From: Rhipidocladum racemiflorum
Lineage: Eukaryota > Streptophyta > Magnoliopsida > Poales > Poaceae
Direction of reading: 5' to 3'
Assembly: GCA_036346355.1 (NCBI GenBank)
Contig: CM070581.1
Coordinates: 47,015,849 to 47,079,848, forward strand
Length of the DNA stretch: 64,000 bases
The notes beneath the pieces were generated by a model, which worked only from the letters and a program-made list of their open reading frames with translations, searched no databases and was not told where the DNA came from. Below are positions 34,946 to 47,930 of this stretch, piece after piece; position 1 is the first letter of the stretch, and each line of letters opens with the position of its first letter. The translations under genes were made by a program, and so were the position numbers.

Positions 34946-37260
34946 AACTGTGAGACCCTCCCTTTTATGCTACAATGCAAACATAAAAAAGATTCTAAAG
35001 TGCATACTGTGCTAGTCCCATGATCAGTAGCTAGCACGCACCAACACAATTTGGGAATACAGCCATACAAAAGTTAAATATTTTATTACAGCGGAAGTAA
35101 TGATACAAAATGACCGTTAAGTCAATTAGATTACAGTAGAAAAGAGTCAGATGACTTGCAGTGTGCCGCATAACCCGCAGGCAACAGGTAAGGTAAACCT
35201 TAGGTAGAATCGTCATTATTAATCTCGTTTTCCTGCGTCAAAGTAATTGTCGAAAATTCCTACCTAAAATCAACAATAATAGCAAGGATGAGTACATTGC
35301 GTACTCAGCAAGACTTGTAGTGTTTGCAAAACCTGAAATATATGCAAGCTGAATAGAAAGTGGGTTTCTACGGTTGTGTTGCATAAAGCAGAGATTTGAA
35401 TTGTAGGTACTGAATAGTAAATGAAAGCGTAAATAAACTTAAAACTGTTTGATGAATAATTAAATTAATAAGTGATTAAGTAAGAGAATACGACTCACTC
35501 ACGCTCCGTCGTGGGAAAGAAGTGAATAATTGCTCACAACCCTTCATGAGTAAAATAACCCATTATACCAAATTCTTTTATGGTATTAATATTAAGTTCC
35601 TTTTTGTCAAAACTAAATCATCTAACTAGTGCCAGTTTTCCAAGTTATCCATAACCGTGGATACGGCTAATCGATTAGTTTTACTCTGCGGAGTGGTACA
35701 GCTTTACCCATAAGGAATGTTCTGCCTTTGTGGCAACATGTATTAGACACACTTCCTTTGGTGTGCCGCTAGAGAGTTCATACATAACCGTTACATTATT
35801 CAATTCCATCTTTGCACCAGCCCAGTGACGTTTAACCCTGGCAATGATGGAAGCTAATAAATGGTGAAGCAATAGTAATTAGGAGCCCGCAGCTCAAATA
35901 GAATAATAACAGCCCCAGTCCATAGCCAGGCGTACACCGTTGCACAGGAATGCATTTACCCACAAATAATACATGTGGCAGCCCCGAGCAAGTTAACACG
36001 AAAGGATTTACAGCTTGTGCTTCTACTGCCTACCAATGTGCAAAGCCAGTTTCAAATAAATTAATAGGTTAAGACCGTCCCACACCAGCCCTCATGGTTG
36101 TACGGTAAGACTTGGATCGTGCAACACTATGTTCGGTCCTTACAGTGACATGGGCAATAACTTCACCCTAGCTACGTACACGTTAAAACATGTACAACCG
36201 GCTATTGCCAATAATCACCCACATCAAATCCATAGTTTTATTTTCAGTTTTACCAAACTACCAACATTCTTTATGGTTCCAAATAACCATTTATAAATCC
36301 ATAAAGAAGGGGTTAAGTGTAAAAATGTTACCCAGAGCTTTCTACAGCAGTGCTAAGCATGAGCAGTTTAATAATGAATATTCCCAGTTTAACCAACCAT
36401 GTCTACGGTTACAAAGGTTCGCGTATTCAACATAATTGAGGTATAATCCATCATTGAGATAATAATTACCAGAAAATGTAAATATGTGGTTTCATAGAAC
36501 ATAAAGCATGCATGTTTGTAACATCATAAAATTTGCTTAAAATGTATTTATGGTATTTTTGAAATATTTGGAATTTTTTGGAATTTATATTGAATTTTTG
36601 GAGTTAATTTGAATTTAAGCCTTATGGAACTAATTATATAAAATCAAGATCATGCGTTTTTGTAGAAACATAAAATCTAAAATTTCAGTTATAATAAATA
36701 TAATTGGTAGAGGAGAGTGTTTCTTCCAAATATTTTCAAAAACCATGTTATATAAATAAGTTTGTCGATTATATTAAAATCTGTACAGGTGTCTGATTCA
36801 CTAAAAGATTTTTTGCGAAAAATCTATACGTCGAAAAATCTTGAAACCAACTTTGTTAACTTCCAAATAGCTCCTAGTATTTTAGAGGAATTTTCTAGAT
36901 TTTTAGAACCTCTCTATTTTTTTTCTCAAAACGTTTTTGAGAGCGTTTATGCGTATACGTGTATGCATGTATGCATACTAGCCGCATGTATTCCTTAAAG
37001 GCAAAAGAAACATTAATTAAGGAATGGACGTGCATGCACTGACAATGCATGAGGCGTTACCCATTTCCTTTCCATGCGCATGAAGCCATCTTTCCAGCCA
37101 TTTCCATTTCTTAGTTAATTACTAGCAGCCGTTCCCATCCCTGGATGCAACGAGTAAACTCCCAGCCGTTTCCTTTCTTCGTGTGCATTTCTTCAAGCCG
37201 TTTCATTCCTTAAGCAAATCTAGAATTGCTAGCCATTTTGCACTACCAGCAACGCCTCAT

Positions 37261-37355
37261 GCTCAGCCGTTTCCAATCGCCATGCATGAGCAATTCCATG
37301 TCCTGGCTGTTTCCAATGGCCATGCATGAGCAATTCCATGTCCTGGCTGTTTCCA
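37261..37355. repeat. Tandem repeat of a CATGCATGAGCAATTCCATG unit
   Basis: The unit GCCATGCATGAGCAATTCC followed by ATGTCCTGGCTGTTTCC occurs twice in tandem (about 37281 and 37319) inside the solo LTR-C. Shorter AGCCGTTTCC pieces of the same kind lie at 37120-37275. Confidence 0.8.
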
Positions 37356-37499
37356 TTCCCACGCATGAATACTCCAACTACTACTAGCCATACATGTCTC
37401 TCCATTGTTCATTCCAGCCATTTATTCATGTCATTTTATTTTGCACCATCCCAAGCTCAAGTACCTCTTTTGTTACATCCACGCCTCCCTGCCATCTTC

Positions 37500-37810
37500 C
37501 CCGACTTGGCCGCTGTTGACGCCGTCGTCATCACCGTCGTCGCCACGGCCGCTGTCGCCGCCGCCGTTCACGTCGTCGCCGGTGCACTCTTCGGCCACGC
37601 CTCTTCCCGCGCTCGTCGACCCGCGCTGCTGTCACCGATTGTACTCCGACGTTCGACTAACCGACCGTCGCCGTCGTGTACTACCGCCGCTGCCACTGTC
37701 ATCGCTGTCGCCGTTGACGCCGCTGTCTACGTTGTTGTCGCCGCTATCGCCGCTGCCGTTCACGTTGCTGCCGGTGCACTCTCCGGCCACGCTTCTTCCT
37801 GCCCTAACGA
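37500..37810. repeat. GCC-rich tandem duplication in LTR-C
   Basis: Two diverged copies of about 150-200 bp each pass through GCCGTTCACGT and end GGCCACGC(C/T)TCTTCC (ending near 37605 and 37800). It makes long Ala/Val-rich open frames that look like protein but belong to the LTR leader. Confidence 0.7.
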
Positions 37811-40639
37811 CCGGCTGCCTGCTCGGTCGATATGAGATATGTGCTCCTTCTGTTGGGCGAACGCGTGAGTACATGATATATACAGGATGATCCGCATATA
37901 CGTACACATATATTTTTAAGTTAGCATGGAAACGTATGTACTAGGATGACTTGCATGCATGCATAATTTTCTATATACATGCTTACGTATATAATATGCA
38001 TCATGCGCATGTATATATATATACTAGGATCTGCAGGCATATCTACACGTGTATATATATGTTAATATATGCGTAGTCTTGCATACATGAAAATAATAGG
38101 ACTATATGCATGAATATACGTAAATATATGTTATATGTGTGTTTATATATATATTAGGCAACCGCATGCATGTATATAAAAATATATTAGGCACTACTTG
38201 TGAATACATATATGTTGCAGTATCTTGAATCGGTTTCCTCTCACGTAGTCTAGCCGAACAATGGAGAATACATATATACGGATGAATAGTGCCATGCAAA
38301 GGAAAGCTTAAGCTAGTTGTACATGTTAATTTCCAAGATTTGCGAATTTTGTCTTTTTCGCTACAAATTCGTTCTAAGTCCAAATCGCTTACAAAATTTT
38401 TGTTAATTAGTAAAAATTAATACATTTCTACAGTATTTTATAAATTTATGAAATTTTATAAATAAATTTATACTATTAAATTATTCGCGAAAAGTCCAAA
38501 CTTATGAATTTTGTAGCTTCTAAACTATACGTCCAAAAATACCGAAATAAATTTTATAAACCTTACAAAATGCTAAACTAATTATCTGGAAGTTTTCGTG
38601 AAATTACGAATTAGTTTGATTTATGACATTTTTCGAATGTGTGTTTATTCGTTGTTTTTGGGTGTTTATTTGGTTATCTGCTACACGTAGACGTTGAACT
38701 GTGCGAGAGTGCGGAAGTCGAAGACCAAGTTCAAGCCGTAGATCAAGATCATCATCTTTTTGAAGGCAAGTTGTGCTTTGATCATGTTGTTCCTAATTTT
38801 TGAAATGTATTTTGATTTAAATTATGCATGCTATGTTGTTTAAAATGAACTAATTTAATTTGGGTTAAGTAGCTAATCAACCTAGTTGTTAATTCCACCC
38901 TTGATGTTAATATTTGTATGCCATGTATCCATTGTCACCTTAAGTTGGTTTATTTAGTTGGATGATAATAATGTGCCAACACGGGAGGATAGACCGTGAA
39001 TAGTTGCTTAGTTATGCTTACGTGAAATGTGTTTCAAATGGCAAAATAATATTAACTAATGATATATTAAATGAATTTTGGAAATGGTGTAATCTTGCCA
39101 GGTGATGATGTGAAGTGTATATACCTTTGTGGTTCTAAATGGTAATTGATATTATTGTTGGCATGTGTTGCACAATAACCAAACTGGGGTGGGAAAAGAT
39201 TTAGTCAGGGGCAAGTGGTAAGAGGCTTCATGCCAGGTGGGCCTTCTTGGCAACAGTCTTTGGGATATCAGCCTTCATGGCAACTGGATGAGTGATGTGA
39301 GGAGCTTTGCGCCAGGGTTCTGAGAGAAGGATGTCCTGCCCTGGACAGTTAAGGACTTCACCTTGCAAGCTTTTGAACTGGGCCTTTCGTACAACCACAT
39401 GACTGGAGTGGGACGGTCTTAGTTTAGTAGGATTCTGAAATCTTACCTTTGATACCTCAGGGTGACAGTTACATCAGGGTAACTGTGTGGTGAAGCGTAC
39501 CAGAGCTACGGTTTGTTACCCTATCCAACGGTGATTGTTAGTCCTACACTTCGATCCTTCGTGGCGGAAGTGGTAGTGAAAGGCAATACCGGAGAGGGTC
39601 ATAGGTGTAGATGGAAGTTTCTGAAAAACTTCGTTACGGTCAACCGCATTTGTGGTGTGCGACTGTATCATGTGGGTAAAGTGTGCAACCTCTACAGAGT
39701 GTGTCAAAACTATTCGAATAGCCGAGTCCACGGTACTGGACAAAGCTCAGGGATTACAGTTAAGGGTTAGATTTTCGAAAATAAAATGTGGAAATGGTGG
39801 CTGTATGCTAGAGATAATTGCTAAAGTGACTTAGGGCTTTGTGCCAAACTGTTTGAAAAAAAAGATTGATAACTTATTATATAATATGGTTTTTGATCTA
39901 TTAAGATTATTTAGAAACAAAATGTTGCTTGATGCTAAATAACCCCCTAAGCCATTCTTTTGGAAGAAGCCATGCATATAGTAATATGATTGCACCTCTG
40001 TGCATGACTTGCTGAGTATGTTGTATACTCACCCTTGCCATCAACAAAACATCAGAAGAAGAGTCAACAACCACTTGGGAAGAGGAGTACCGTGAGGACC
40101 AGGAGAACTAGGGTGCAAGCCACATCAGTTGCCTGTGGAGTGAAATGGAGTCATCAAAACTTTTATTTTCCGCTGCTAATGTTTATATATTTTGGTTATA
40201 GTAGGCAATGTGTGGCTGAATATTGTAAGGTGACCTTAAGGTCTTGCAACCAGTTTATATTAATGGTTAAAGTACTTTATTTTATATTTCCTCTTTGTAT
40301 GGATGTGATATTTAACCCTGTATGACTATGTGTACTAGCGTGATCCTGGACTAGTACTGAATACACAGAGGGTCCGGATTTGCAAATTCGGGTCCCGACA
40401 ATGTAGATTACTTGTTCACATTTTTAAGTAGTTATAAAACTGGGATCAAAGATGATCAAGGGATGCTTGCCTTGCTCGTTTGCAGTCAAATCAACTTTCG
40501 TGTCGTCGGCAGAAACGGGATTATCGGCAGCATCTACTCGTCGTGCCAATAAAGACATAGCAACATCCAAAATTTCAATAACGACCAAAGGAATCAATTG
40601 AAGAATCGAACAGAGCAATCATTCAAACGAATACAAGTC

Positions 40640-41629
40640 ATAATCAGGGTTTCATTACCATATACCTATTATTAGTATAGTATTGTGCTATTATTATTTT
40701 ACTTGCGACAATACGACACATAACATTTATTTAGAGTGAATTATTCTATTTCATAAATTTAAAGTTCGAGATTACAATTACATGTTTATACTTTAAACTC
40801 AATAAGTCAAATAAGGTGTTAAATAAAATCAACATACATATATTTTCAAGTTACGATTGTGGTTTTACCATTTTATGTGTTAATGACATAATATGTAATC
40901 CTTTTAATGTTGCTGTGAAATCATGTGCTGAAAAATTGGCTTTGAACTGAAAAATTAACTTAGATTTGAATTTGCAAATGTGTTTGTTCATGTGTTTTGA
41001 CAATTTGACAAGAAAGCGATAAGAGTTACGCATTAGCGCGGACAAAGTTCTCAAGAAAGCAAGAAGTTTCCCATCCTGCGACTTTAGACGTTGTTTTTGG
41101 GTCTCATTGTGAACATGTTTTTGAGCCCATGACCAGAAGTCATTTTCACATGTACAACGGATGCTTTTTCTTGGTCCGTTGTGAACAAGCTTTTTCGGTT
41201 TCGATAATTCCTTGGAACCAAGATTTTCACATGTACAACGGACTAATTCTTTTGTCCGTCGTGAATGGACTTTTTCTAGGTTTTACTTTTGTGAAACCGA
41301 GCGTGGCACGCGTTACTTGCGCAGGACAAGCTTCTGGGGTCCGTTGTGAACTTGTTTTGAGCTCATGACCGGCCATTTTTGCATGTACAACGGACCAACT
41401 TTGTTTGTCCGTTGTGAGAACGTGTTTTTCCGCGTTTGGTTGGCTTCTTGGAACAGAAACTTTTCTTATACAACGGACCAACTTTGTTTGTCCGTCGTGA
41501 ATGCGTTTTAGCCAATTAGGGTTTTGAGCGATTTGGATTTGAATTTTGAATGTGAATTTGAAATTTGTAATGATTTCATGATGCTTCTTTTGAAGTGGAC
41601 TTTATGCAATGCTCATGTGAGTAGTTGCA
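40640..41629. repeat. AT-rich insertion with hairpin-forming ACAACGGAC repeats
   Basis: The stretch 41085-41515 has at least four inverted pairs of ACAACGGAC and GTCCGT(T/C)GTGAA, with a TTTTCACATGTACAACGGAC unit repeated in direct order. Such arrays are usual near the ends of DNA transposons such as CACTA. I could not find clean ends. The matching right-hand part probably continues after the copia-like solo LTR (42750-43300). No gene is seen. Confidence 0.5.
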
Positions 41630-42743
41630 TGGATTGACATTGAGTCAAGTCGTGGACTTGTGCTCGGATTTGTTTTGTGGTTTGTTCATGTGCGTATTGC
41701 TCAAGACGAATGTGGTCGGCGACGGACCGGAAATAGGTTCATGGAGGAACTGAGGTTCGGGACTAGGTTCAGGAGGAACTGAGGTCTTGGTGGTCAAGGA
41801 TGTCATGCGGGACGTTCGGGCTAAGAGAATGGTGCACATGAAGAATGGTTAGTCACGTGAGAATGGCAGGAGGTCATTCGCGTGCAAAGTGTTAGTCACG
41901 TGAGTATGGCAGGTGGCCATACGCGTGCAAAGTGTTAGTCACGTGAGTATGGTAGGGTTGCCATACGCGTGGAAGAGTTGTACTCGGCCTGGTTGGGCCA
42001 AGTAGAGTTGTGTTGGATACGGATTCCTTCTAGGGAATAGGAATCGTATTCAGAACTCTTTGTGGGTTGGTGCTTTAAATAGGTGGGGGGTCTCCTGTTG
42101 AAAGGCACCAAGCAGAGCTGAGCGCATCAAGCCTTGAGCTTGGTTTTAGGGTTTGTACTCTTTTGATGAGAGTATTTTAGACAAGAAATAAAGATCAATT
42201 CTTCCAAGATTTTTGCGTGCTACAGTAACCACGTCGCTACAGTGTTTTCTGTTTTGGTTCTTGTTTGCATGCATGTTCTAATTCTAGATTGGTTTTTGAT
42301 CATTGAGTTTCATCTTGATTTGATCCATCAAAAATCGTTCTAGGGTATTGATTTAGAGTTTCTCAAAGTTTAGTTGATTAATCTTTTGAAGATCTTGTTT
42401 AATCTTGAAGTTTTGATTAGATTGATTCTCGTCAAGTTCTGGATCAGCAAGCTTGCGAAGCTCATAACTTTTGATCCGTAAGTCCGATCAAGCTGATTCT
42501 TTTTGGGTTCAATTCGTATTGGAATCTAGTTTCTTGTGTCCAAATTTCAGATCGTTCCGACGGTTGGATCTCCAGGAATTCTCATTTTACCAAACCTCTG
42601 TCATTCTGTTTTTGTCGAAAACGAGGCAATTATTTGGTTCTGTTTTGGGGTGAACTTTTAATAGGTCAAGAATTTGGTTTTAGCTTCCGCACAATCATTC
42701 ACCCCCCCCTCTGATTGCTATATTCGTATACTTCGATCCTACA
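41630..42743 (+). mobile_element. Solo LTR, copia-like, TSD GTTGCA
   Basis: It begins TGGATTGACATTG and ends CGATCCTACA, flanked by GTTGCA at 41624-41629 and 42744-42749; the true duplication may be five of these six bases. A TATA box TTTAAATA is at 42074-42081 and AATAAAG at about 42187. The end, with a run of Cs in TTCACCCCCCCCTCTGATT, resembles grass Ty1/copia LTR ends. No internal domain is present. Confidence 0.7.
41850..41960 (+). promoter_or_regulatory. Three 43-bp repeats each with a G-box (CACGTG)
   Basis: CACGTG occurs at 41854-41859, 41897-41902 and 41940-41945, exactly 43 bp apart. Each sits in a repeat reading GTTAGTCACGTGAG and later CGCGTG. The array ends about 130 bp before the TATA box at 42074, the place of an LTR enhancer. 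G-boxes bind bZIP and bHLH factors in plants. Confidence 0.85.
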
Positions 42744-42749
42744 GTTGCA

Positions 42750-43720
42750 AATATACCATACAACATTCATTTGTTGCAAAATATTTCACTTTATTTCATA
42801 ATTTCAAGGGCTGAGATTTTATATCCAATAATATTCAAGTTTTGATTTAAAGGAATCCATAATTCACACAAACAATTAATAATGTAAAGTAATACAAAAA
42901 GAACAATTTAAAATAATCATTGTACACCCTAAGTATTTTCCCAGAATCAGGTTCTACACTTCTTTGTGAGTTAAACAAAATTGGTTTCATAATTTTTGGA
43001 GTTAGCTTTATTTAGTTATGATTATTTGACCATTCTATATAATGAATATTTACTTATTTACAAATTAATGCGAATGAAATCTAAATTCAAATTACTTGCA
43101 TACTGTGAAATCATATCAGATAAGGAGTCTAACAAAATTTGTCCCAACAAATTTGGATCAAATCCGCACAAAATTTGCACATAACCATTCATCAACATAC
43201 AATTCAAATTTGAAGTTTAAATTTAAACTTCTAAACCAACTTTTAATATTTGCAGATATTCCAAACCTAGATCATTTTATATGAATTTATCATATTGCCT
43301 CACTGGATTTGGACTTGGTTTGCAAAAGATGTAGCCCAATAAACAGTGGTGGGATTGGAAAAACACTCAAAGATGAAAATATGCTTCCTTCACCTGAAAG
43401 CACCTTTGCTTTGGAACTCTGTAGCGAACATGGGCTTCTTCTTCTTCCAGCGATACAGCGCAGAGGAGCTCAAATGAGAGGTCTCGTCGCCAGCGAGGAT
43501 GGACCGGAGGGTGACGGCTGGCGGTACATCGAGTAGGAGTGGTTCGGCTGGGTCCTAGGGAGCAGCTCAGAGGAGCTTCGATGCTAGCCAGGCGGGCTCC
43601 ACAACACGGCCGAGCAATAGAAACAAAGAAGATGGTCGCCAGCGTGAGGAAGCGTTGGATTCGGGTGGCCGATGGGTGGATGAGAATTAGGGGGTCCAGG
43701 CGGCCCCGGTGCATGGTTCA
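42750..43720. other. AT-rich stretch, then a GC-rich LTR-B leader piece; no gene
   Basis: 42750-43300 is AT-rich with nothing recognisable. 43450-43715 matches 27609-27880 closely and belongs to LTR-B. The open frames in both copies are leader sequence. Confidence 0.5.
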
Positions 43721-46700
43721 TGTGAGACCCTCCCTTTTATGCTACAGTGTAACATAAAAGAAAGGTTCTAATGCGCATACTGTGCTAGTCCCATGATCAG
43801 TAGCTAGCACGCACAAACACAATTTGAAATCACAGCCATACAAAAGTTTCACATTTTATTATAGCGGAAGTATTGGTACGATATGACCAATGAGGTCATC
43901 TAAAATACAGTAAAAGAATCACATGTCTTGTAGTTTGCCACATAACCCGTAGGCAACTAACAAGGTAAAGCCTTAGAAAGAACCGTCGTTAATAATCCCG
44001 TTTTCCTGCGTCAAAGTAATTGTCGAGGTTTCCTGCCTAAAAACAACAATAATAGCAAGGGTGAGTACGTTGAGTACTCAACAGGACTTGTAGTGTTTGC
44101 AAAACCTGAAATATATGCAAGCTGAATAGAAAGTGGGTTTCTACGGTTGTTTTGCATAAAGCGAAGATTTGAATTGTAAATACTGAATAGTAAATGAAAG
44201 CAAAAACTGTAAAGGTAAATACATAAGTAAAGTAACAAGTATGTACGTATAAAAGTGATAGGTAAGAAAAGATAAATAACTCACAGCCTTTCGTGAGTGA
44301 TAAAACGTCCATTCCCATCATATGAAGTATTATCTGAAGATTAAACTTTTGTCCACACAGGGCACGACAACTGAATTCAATATTGCCAACAGATGTCAAG
44401 TATTGAATCATCTGTAGGGGTAAGCTCACCAAATCATTTTATAAAACAACTAACTAGTGTCAGTTCACCAAGTCATCCATGACCGTGGATACGGCTAATC
44501 GATTAGTTTTAGACTCTACAGAGTTTGTACAGCTTTACCCACAAGATATGTCCTCCCTTTGTGCAATCGATATAAGACACACTTCCTTTGGTGTGCCCGC
44601 AAGCAGTTCATAACGAAACCGTTCAATTACCTGAACCTAAGTTTGCACTAGCCTGATGACGTTAGCCCTGGCTATGATGGAAGCAAAAAGTATATGATAA
44701 AGTAATGATAACGGAGCCGTAGCTCGGTTAGAATAATATTAACATTAAGAATAATAGCCCCAATTCATAACCAGGCGTACACCGTTACATCCACAGGTGT
44801 CAACACCTCGGTGAAGGCACCTCCCTCGAGCAAACCTATATCTGGAATGCCCGTGCTACTACGGCCTACCAATGTGCAAAGCTAGTTCCAAATAATTTTA
44901 ATAGGTTAAGACTGTCCCATTCCAGTACTTGTGAATGTACGGTTATACTTGGATCATGCAACACTACGTTCGGTTCTTAAAGTGACATGGGCGATACTCC
45001 CCCAATCTACATGCATTATTAATTGCACTTCCAGCGATTGCCAATAATCACCCACGTCAAAATCATAGTTTTGTTTTCAGAAAGGATAAATTATTAAAAC
45101 CACAATATTCTATCAGGTTCAAGATTAAAGTTCATCATGTTCATCATTTTATTCAATATGTCAAATATTTATTACGAACAGTAAAACCATGTATTCATAT
45201 CCCAGTCTAAAGCATGGCTAAGCATATGCAAGTAATAATCGAATATACCCATTTTGACATCAAGTGTCTATCCACGAGCTAGGGTTATCAAGGTTCAATT
45301 ATCAATACCAATTAAGGAAATACATCAATGAAAGGTATATCTACCAGTACCCAATAACAATTTTATGGAACATAGCATATGCAGACAAGTTTTAATTAAT
45401 ATTTTAGTTAATTATGAACATCTGGGATCAATATGATCAAGGGGGTGATTGCCTTGCTAACTGTTGTCTTTACCGACGAGTCGAAGACGTAATCTTGGGG
45501 TTGTCGACGACAAAGTCCAAGTCGTCAGATTCTATACGTCATAACGGAAAAGAATAACAAATAGCAAATACCACTTTCAATAAGGACAAAAAGAAATCAG
45601 ATAAAAAATCAAATAAAAATCATTACATAAAATAAGCATGGTTGTAGTTAGGTGTAACACCCCAGCATTTATTATGCCTGAATGCTACCAAACATAAGCT
45701 AAACATCATCTAAATACCATAATTAAACATAAATTCCAGCAAAGGCGCACATGCTAAAAACGAGATTTCGGCAGCATCTCCTTTGTTTCAACATGAAACG
45801 AAGGAACAACAACAATATAGCAATATAAGGCAATATGAGAGACAGCTAAAACAGCAATAATTAAAGACTTAACGACAAACAAAAGTCTAATATCAAACAC
45901 TTAATGTCTCCAAGTGTCAACGAACAATAAAACTCTCATATAGCAAAGCTAAGCCTTAAAGCAATAATCATCACACGCAGTTTATTATCACAACTAATAG
46001 AATGACTTGTGGAATCAAAAAGGGTGAAGCTATGTGCGGACGTGTGTCTATTTCCCTTCCCTGCATGCCGTTCTCATGGTACCTAAAACAACAAGAAAAC
46101 ACAAGCGTGAGTTCAAAACTCAGCAAGCACAATGTAATGGTACAACAAGAACAATTACATAGCAATAATATCCCACATCATGTAAAACATCTCATTCATG
46201 GTCACATATCATCATCATCATCACTATGTATGCAATGCAATGCGATGCTCATGTCTCCTTGGAAACTCATACCGGTATGGTTGAGTACACACCCGTCGGT
46301 GTGCACCCTCTCCCCCCTTCGATCCCGAAGATGGAGGGTGCCTACTCCTCGCTTCCGTTCACCGCGGTGAATGGAATCACGATGTAGGACTTACTCATTG
46401 GCTCTCCGGATTAGTCATAACTTTTCTCACCGACCTTCCCGGACTAGTTATGACTTTCTCACCGCCCGGGCCATGTAACATGCCATGTATGCAATTATGC
46501 CAACATCATATTTAATTCGTACATTAACACATGGCATCATAACATAATAAACATGCTCATCATATCCTTGGCAATCATTAAAGCATGGCATGTGAACATA
46601 TATCATGTAGTCAATTTCATCTATTCTCAACAAGCAACCTACAAATCGCTATCCATTACAACACACTTGCCTCAACCACGGGTGACGGATTGGCGAGAAG

Positions 46701-47930
46701 TAGTAGGCCCTCCCGGGGTCACACCACCTGCACATAGGGAACACACACTCACAATCAAGCCCACAAAACAGTACGCAAACCCTCATCTACCCCGACATTG
46801 CCAACTACTCGCAAAACCCGAAAACAGCGGTTCTGTCCCGTCGGGACAGCAGCCTTCGAAAAGGCATAACTTGAGTTCTGGGACTCCGAATCAATTAAAC
46901 GAGTACATCCTCGCGTAGCTTAGGAAATTTCTTAACTTTTTCTAGGTATAGAGAAAGACTGATTCGGACTCTAAAGTTGTTTAATCTACAAAATACCGTG
47001 ATCTGTTCCAATCACGTCACAGATTTTAACACGCTCGGTAAAACAGCCATAACATTCAAACGGCTGGGCGGAATTTAACGTTCTTTATATCCACGGAAAG
47101 ATAATAAAATTATCTACAACTTCTTCAACATCCGTAAGACCAAATTCGGAATCTAAATTGGCGAAAAACCGAACACTAGGTCGACTGCTCATGCTGTCCG
47201 AAATAGAGAACGTGACCAACTCAAGAATCCATCTAATCTAATCAAATCCAGCACCACCAATTGATCTAAAAACTTGATAATCATCCTTAGAATAGTATCT
47301 AGATCAACCCCAAGGTTTTCCCATGGCCATACCTTTGCCCGACGCACGAAATCTGAAAGGATCTCCTCCCGGTTCGCTCCTTGCTCCATGCTCCTTGCTC
47401 CTTGCTCCTCGCTCCAATGGATGGATCCTCGAGGTGCAGGGGGTGGGGAGGCCACCCTAGGGAAGCAAGGGGGTGGAGGAGAGGTGGTGGAGAGGTGGAG
47501 AGGTGGAGAGGGCAAGGGGGCGCACGGCCACAATGGGGGGGGGAGGGCGGCTAGGGCAAGGGGGAGGTGCTGGGGGCGCACACAAGAGGGGATGGGGCGC
47601 CCCAAGGGCAGGGGAAACCCCCTTTTACCAGCCCCAAAACTGATTCCTAGTCCTAAATGGACTCTTACTCCATCCCACCAAAGCCCACAACCCCCTCTTT
47701 TAGGCCCAAACTCCCCCGGGAAGGCCCAAAACCCTGGAAACGGCCCGGAAACGGCCCGAAAACGCTATTAACCTCCAATACCATATTTCATAATGTTTTT
47801 GACCTTAACATTCACATTAAATAATCTCACACCATTCCGTAGTGTCACATTAGGGTTTTGTAATTGTATAAGCGAGTGTACTAATTTTGCGTTACAGTCT
47901 TATTACTGATCAATAGAATGCAACTAAAGC
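43721..47930 (-). mobile_element. Another LTR-B copy in minus orientation, split by a solo LTR-A
   Basis: It opens TGTGAGACCCTCCC, the inverted end of LTR-B, and follows the other copies to about 45652. It resumes after the solo LTR-A at 47855, where it matches the reverse of 1080 and below. No primer site adjoins it. The right boundary is not clear and may lie as far as 48400. Confidence 0.6.
45653..47849 (-). mobile_element. Solo LTR-A, TSD TTAGG
   Basis: It opens TGTAACACCCCAGCAT and closes AGTGTCACA, flanked by perfect TTAGG duplications at 45648-45652 and 47850-47854. Removing it rejoins GTAGTTAGGGTTTTG, which agrees with the reverse of 1078-1092 in the other LTR-B copy. Confidence 0.93.

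Larger units (their letters stand above)
31252..34948 (-). mobile_element. Internal region of the LTR-B element (non-autonomous)
   Basis: On the minus strand this runs from a primer-binding site beside the 5' LTR to a purine tract beside the 3' LTR, only 3.7 kb. It holds an accessory ORF and a gag-like zinc-knuckle frame. The gag reading stops shortly after a GRLHHV..EANEAP block, which in Ty3/gypsy elements lies just before the protease. Protease, reverse transcriptase, RNase H and integrase are all absent, so it needs another element's enzymes. 34040-34930 and 32850-33360 hold no recognisable coding sequence. Confidence 0.75.
36517..40400 (+). mobile_element. Solo LTR-C, 3.9 kb, TSD ATGTT/ATGTA
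   Basis: It begins TGTAACATC and ends GGGTCCCGACA, as the LTR-C at 50225-53337 does. The duplications are ATGTT (36512-36516) and ATGTA (40401-40405). The empty site at 25193-25215 reads GCATGCATGTAGATT, so the left copy carries one later change. Inside are a 54-bp tandem repeat (about 37261-37355), a GCC-rich tandem duplication (37500-37800) and an AT-rich stretch full of CATGCATG and TATATA. Confidence 0.85.
34949..43715 (-). mobile_element. LTR-B, 5' LTR, split by a solo LTR-C and a copia-like LTR; own start missing
   Basis: It ends at 34949 next to the primer site and matches 23627-25252 base for base over long stretches. It contains the solo LTR-C (36517-40400) and the repeat-rich stretch 40640-43300. 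It stops at about 43715, where another LTR-B copy begins. The first ~1.1 kb of the LTR, present in the 3' copy at 27880-31251, is not found. The two LTRs of this element therefore differ by large events. Confidence 0.65.

Noticed and set aside
34613..35023. Plus-strand open frame near the LTR-B primer site
   Set aside because: It runs across the inverted primer site and LTR end of a minus-strand element and has no recognisable protein features.
37326..37890. Ala/Val-rich and Ser/Pro-rich open frames of 160-170 codons
   Set aside because: They are overlapping readings of a GCC-rich tandem duplication inside the solo LTR-C leader.
41085..41515. Regular short repeats that could suggest a CRISPR-like array
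   Set aside because: The repeats are inverted as well as direct, uneven in spacing and set in plant transposon DNA; they are a subterminal array.
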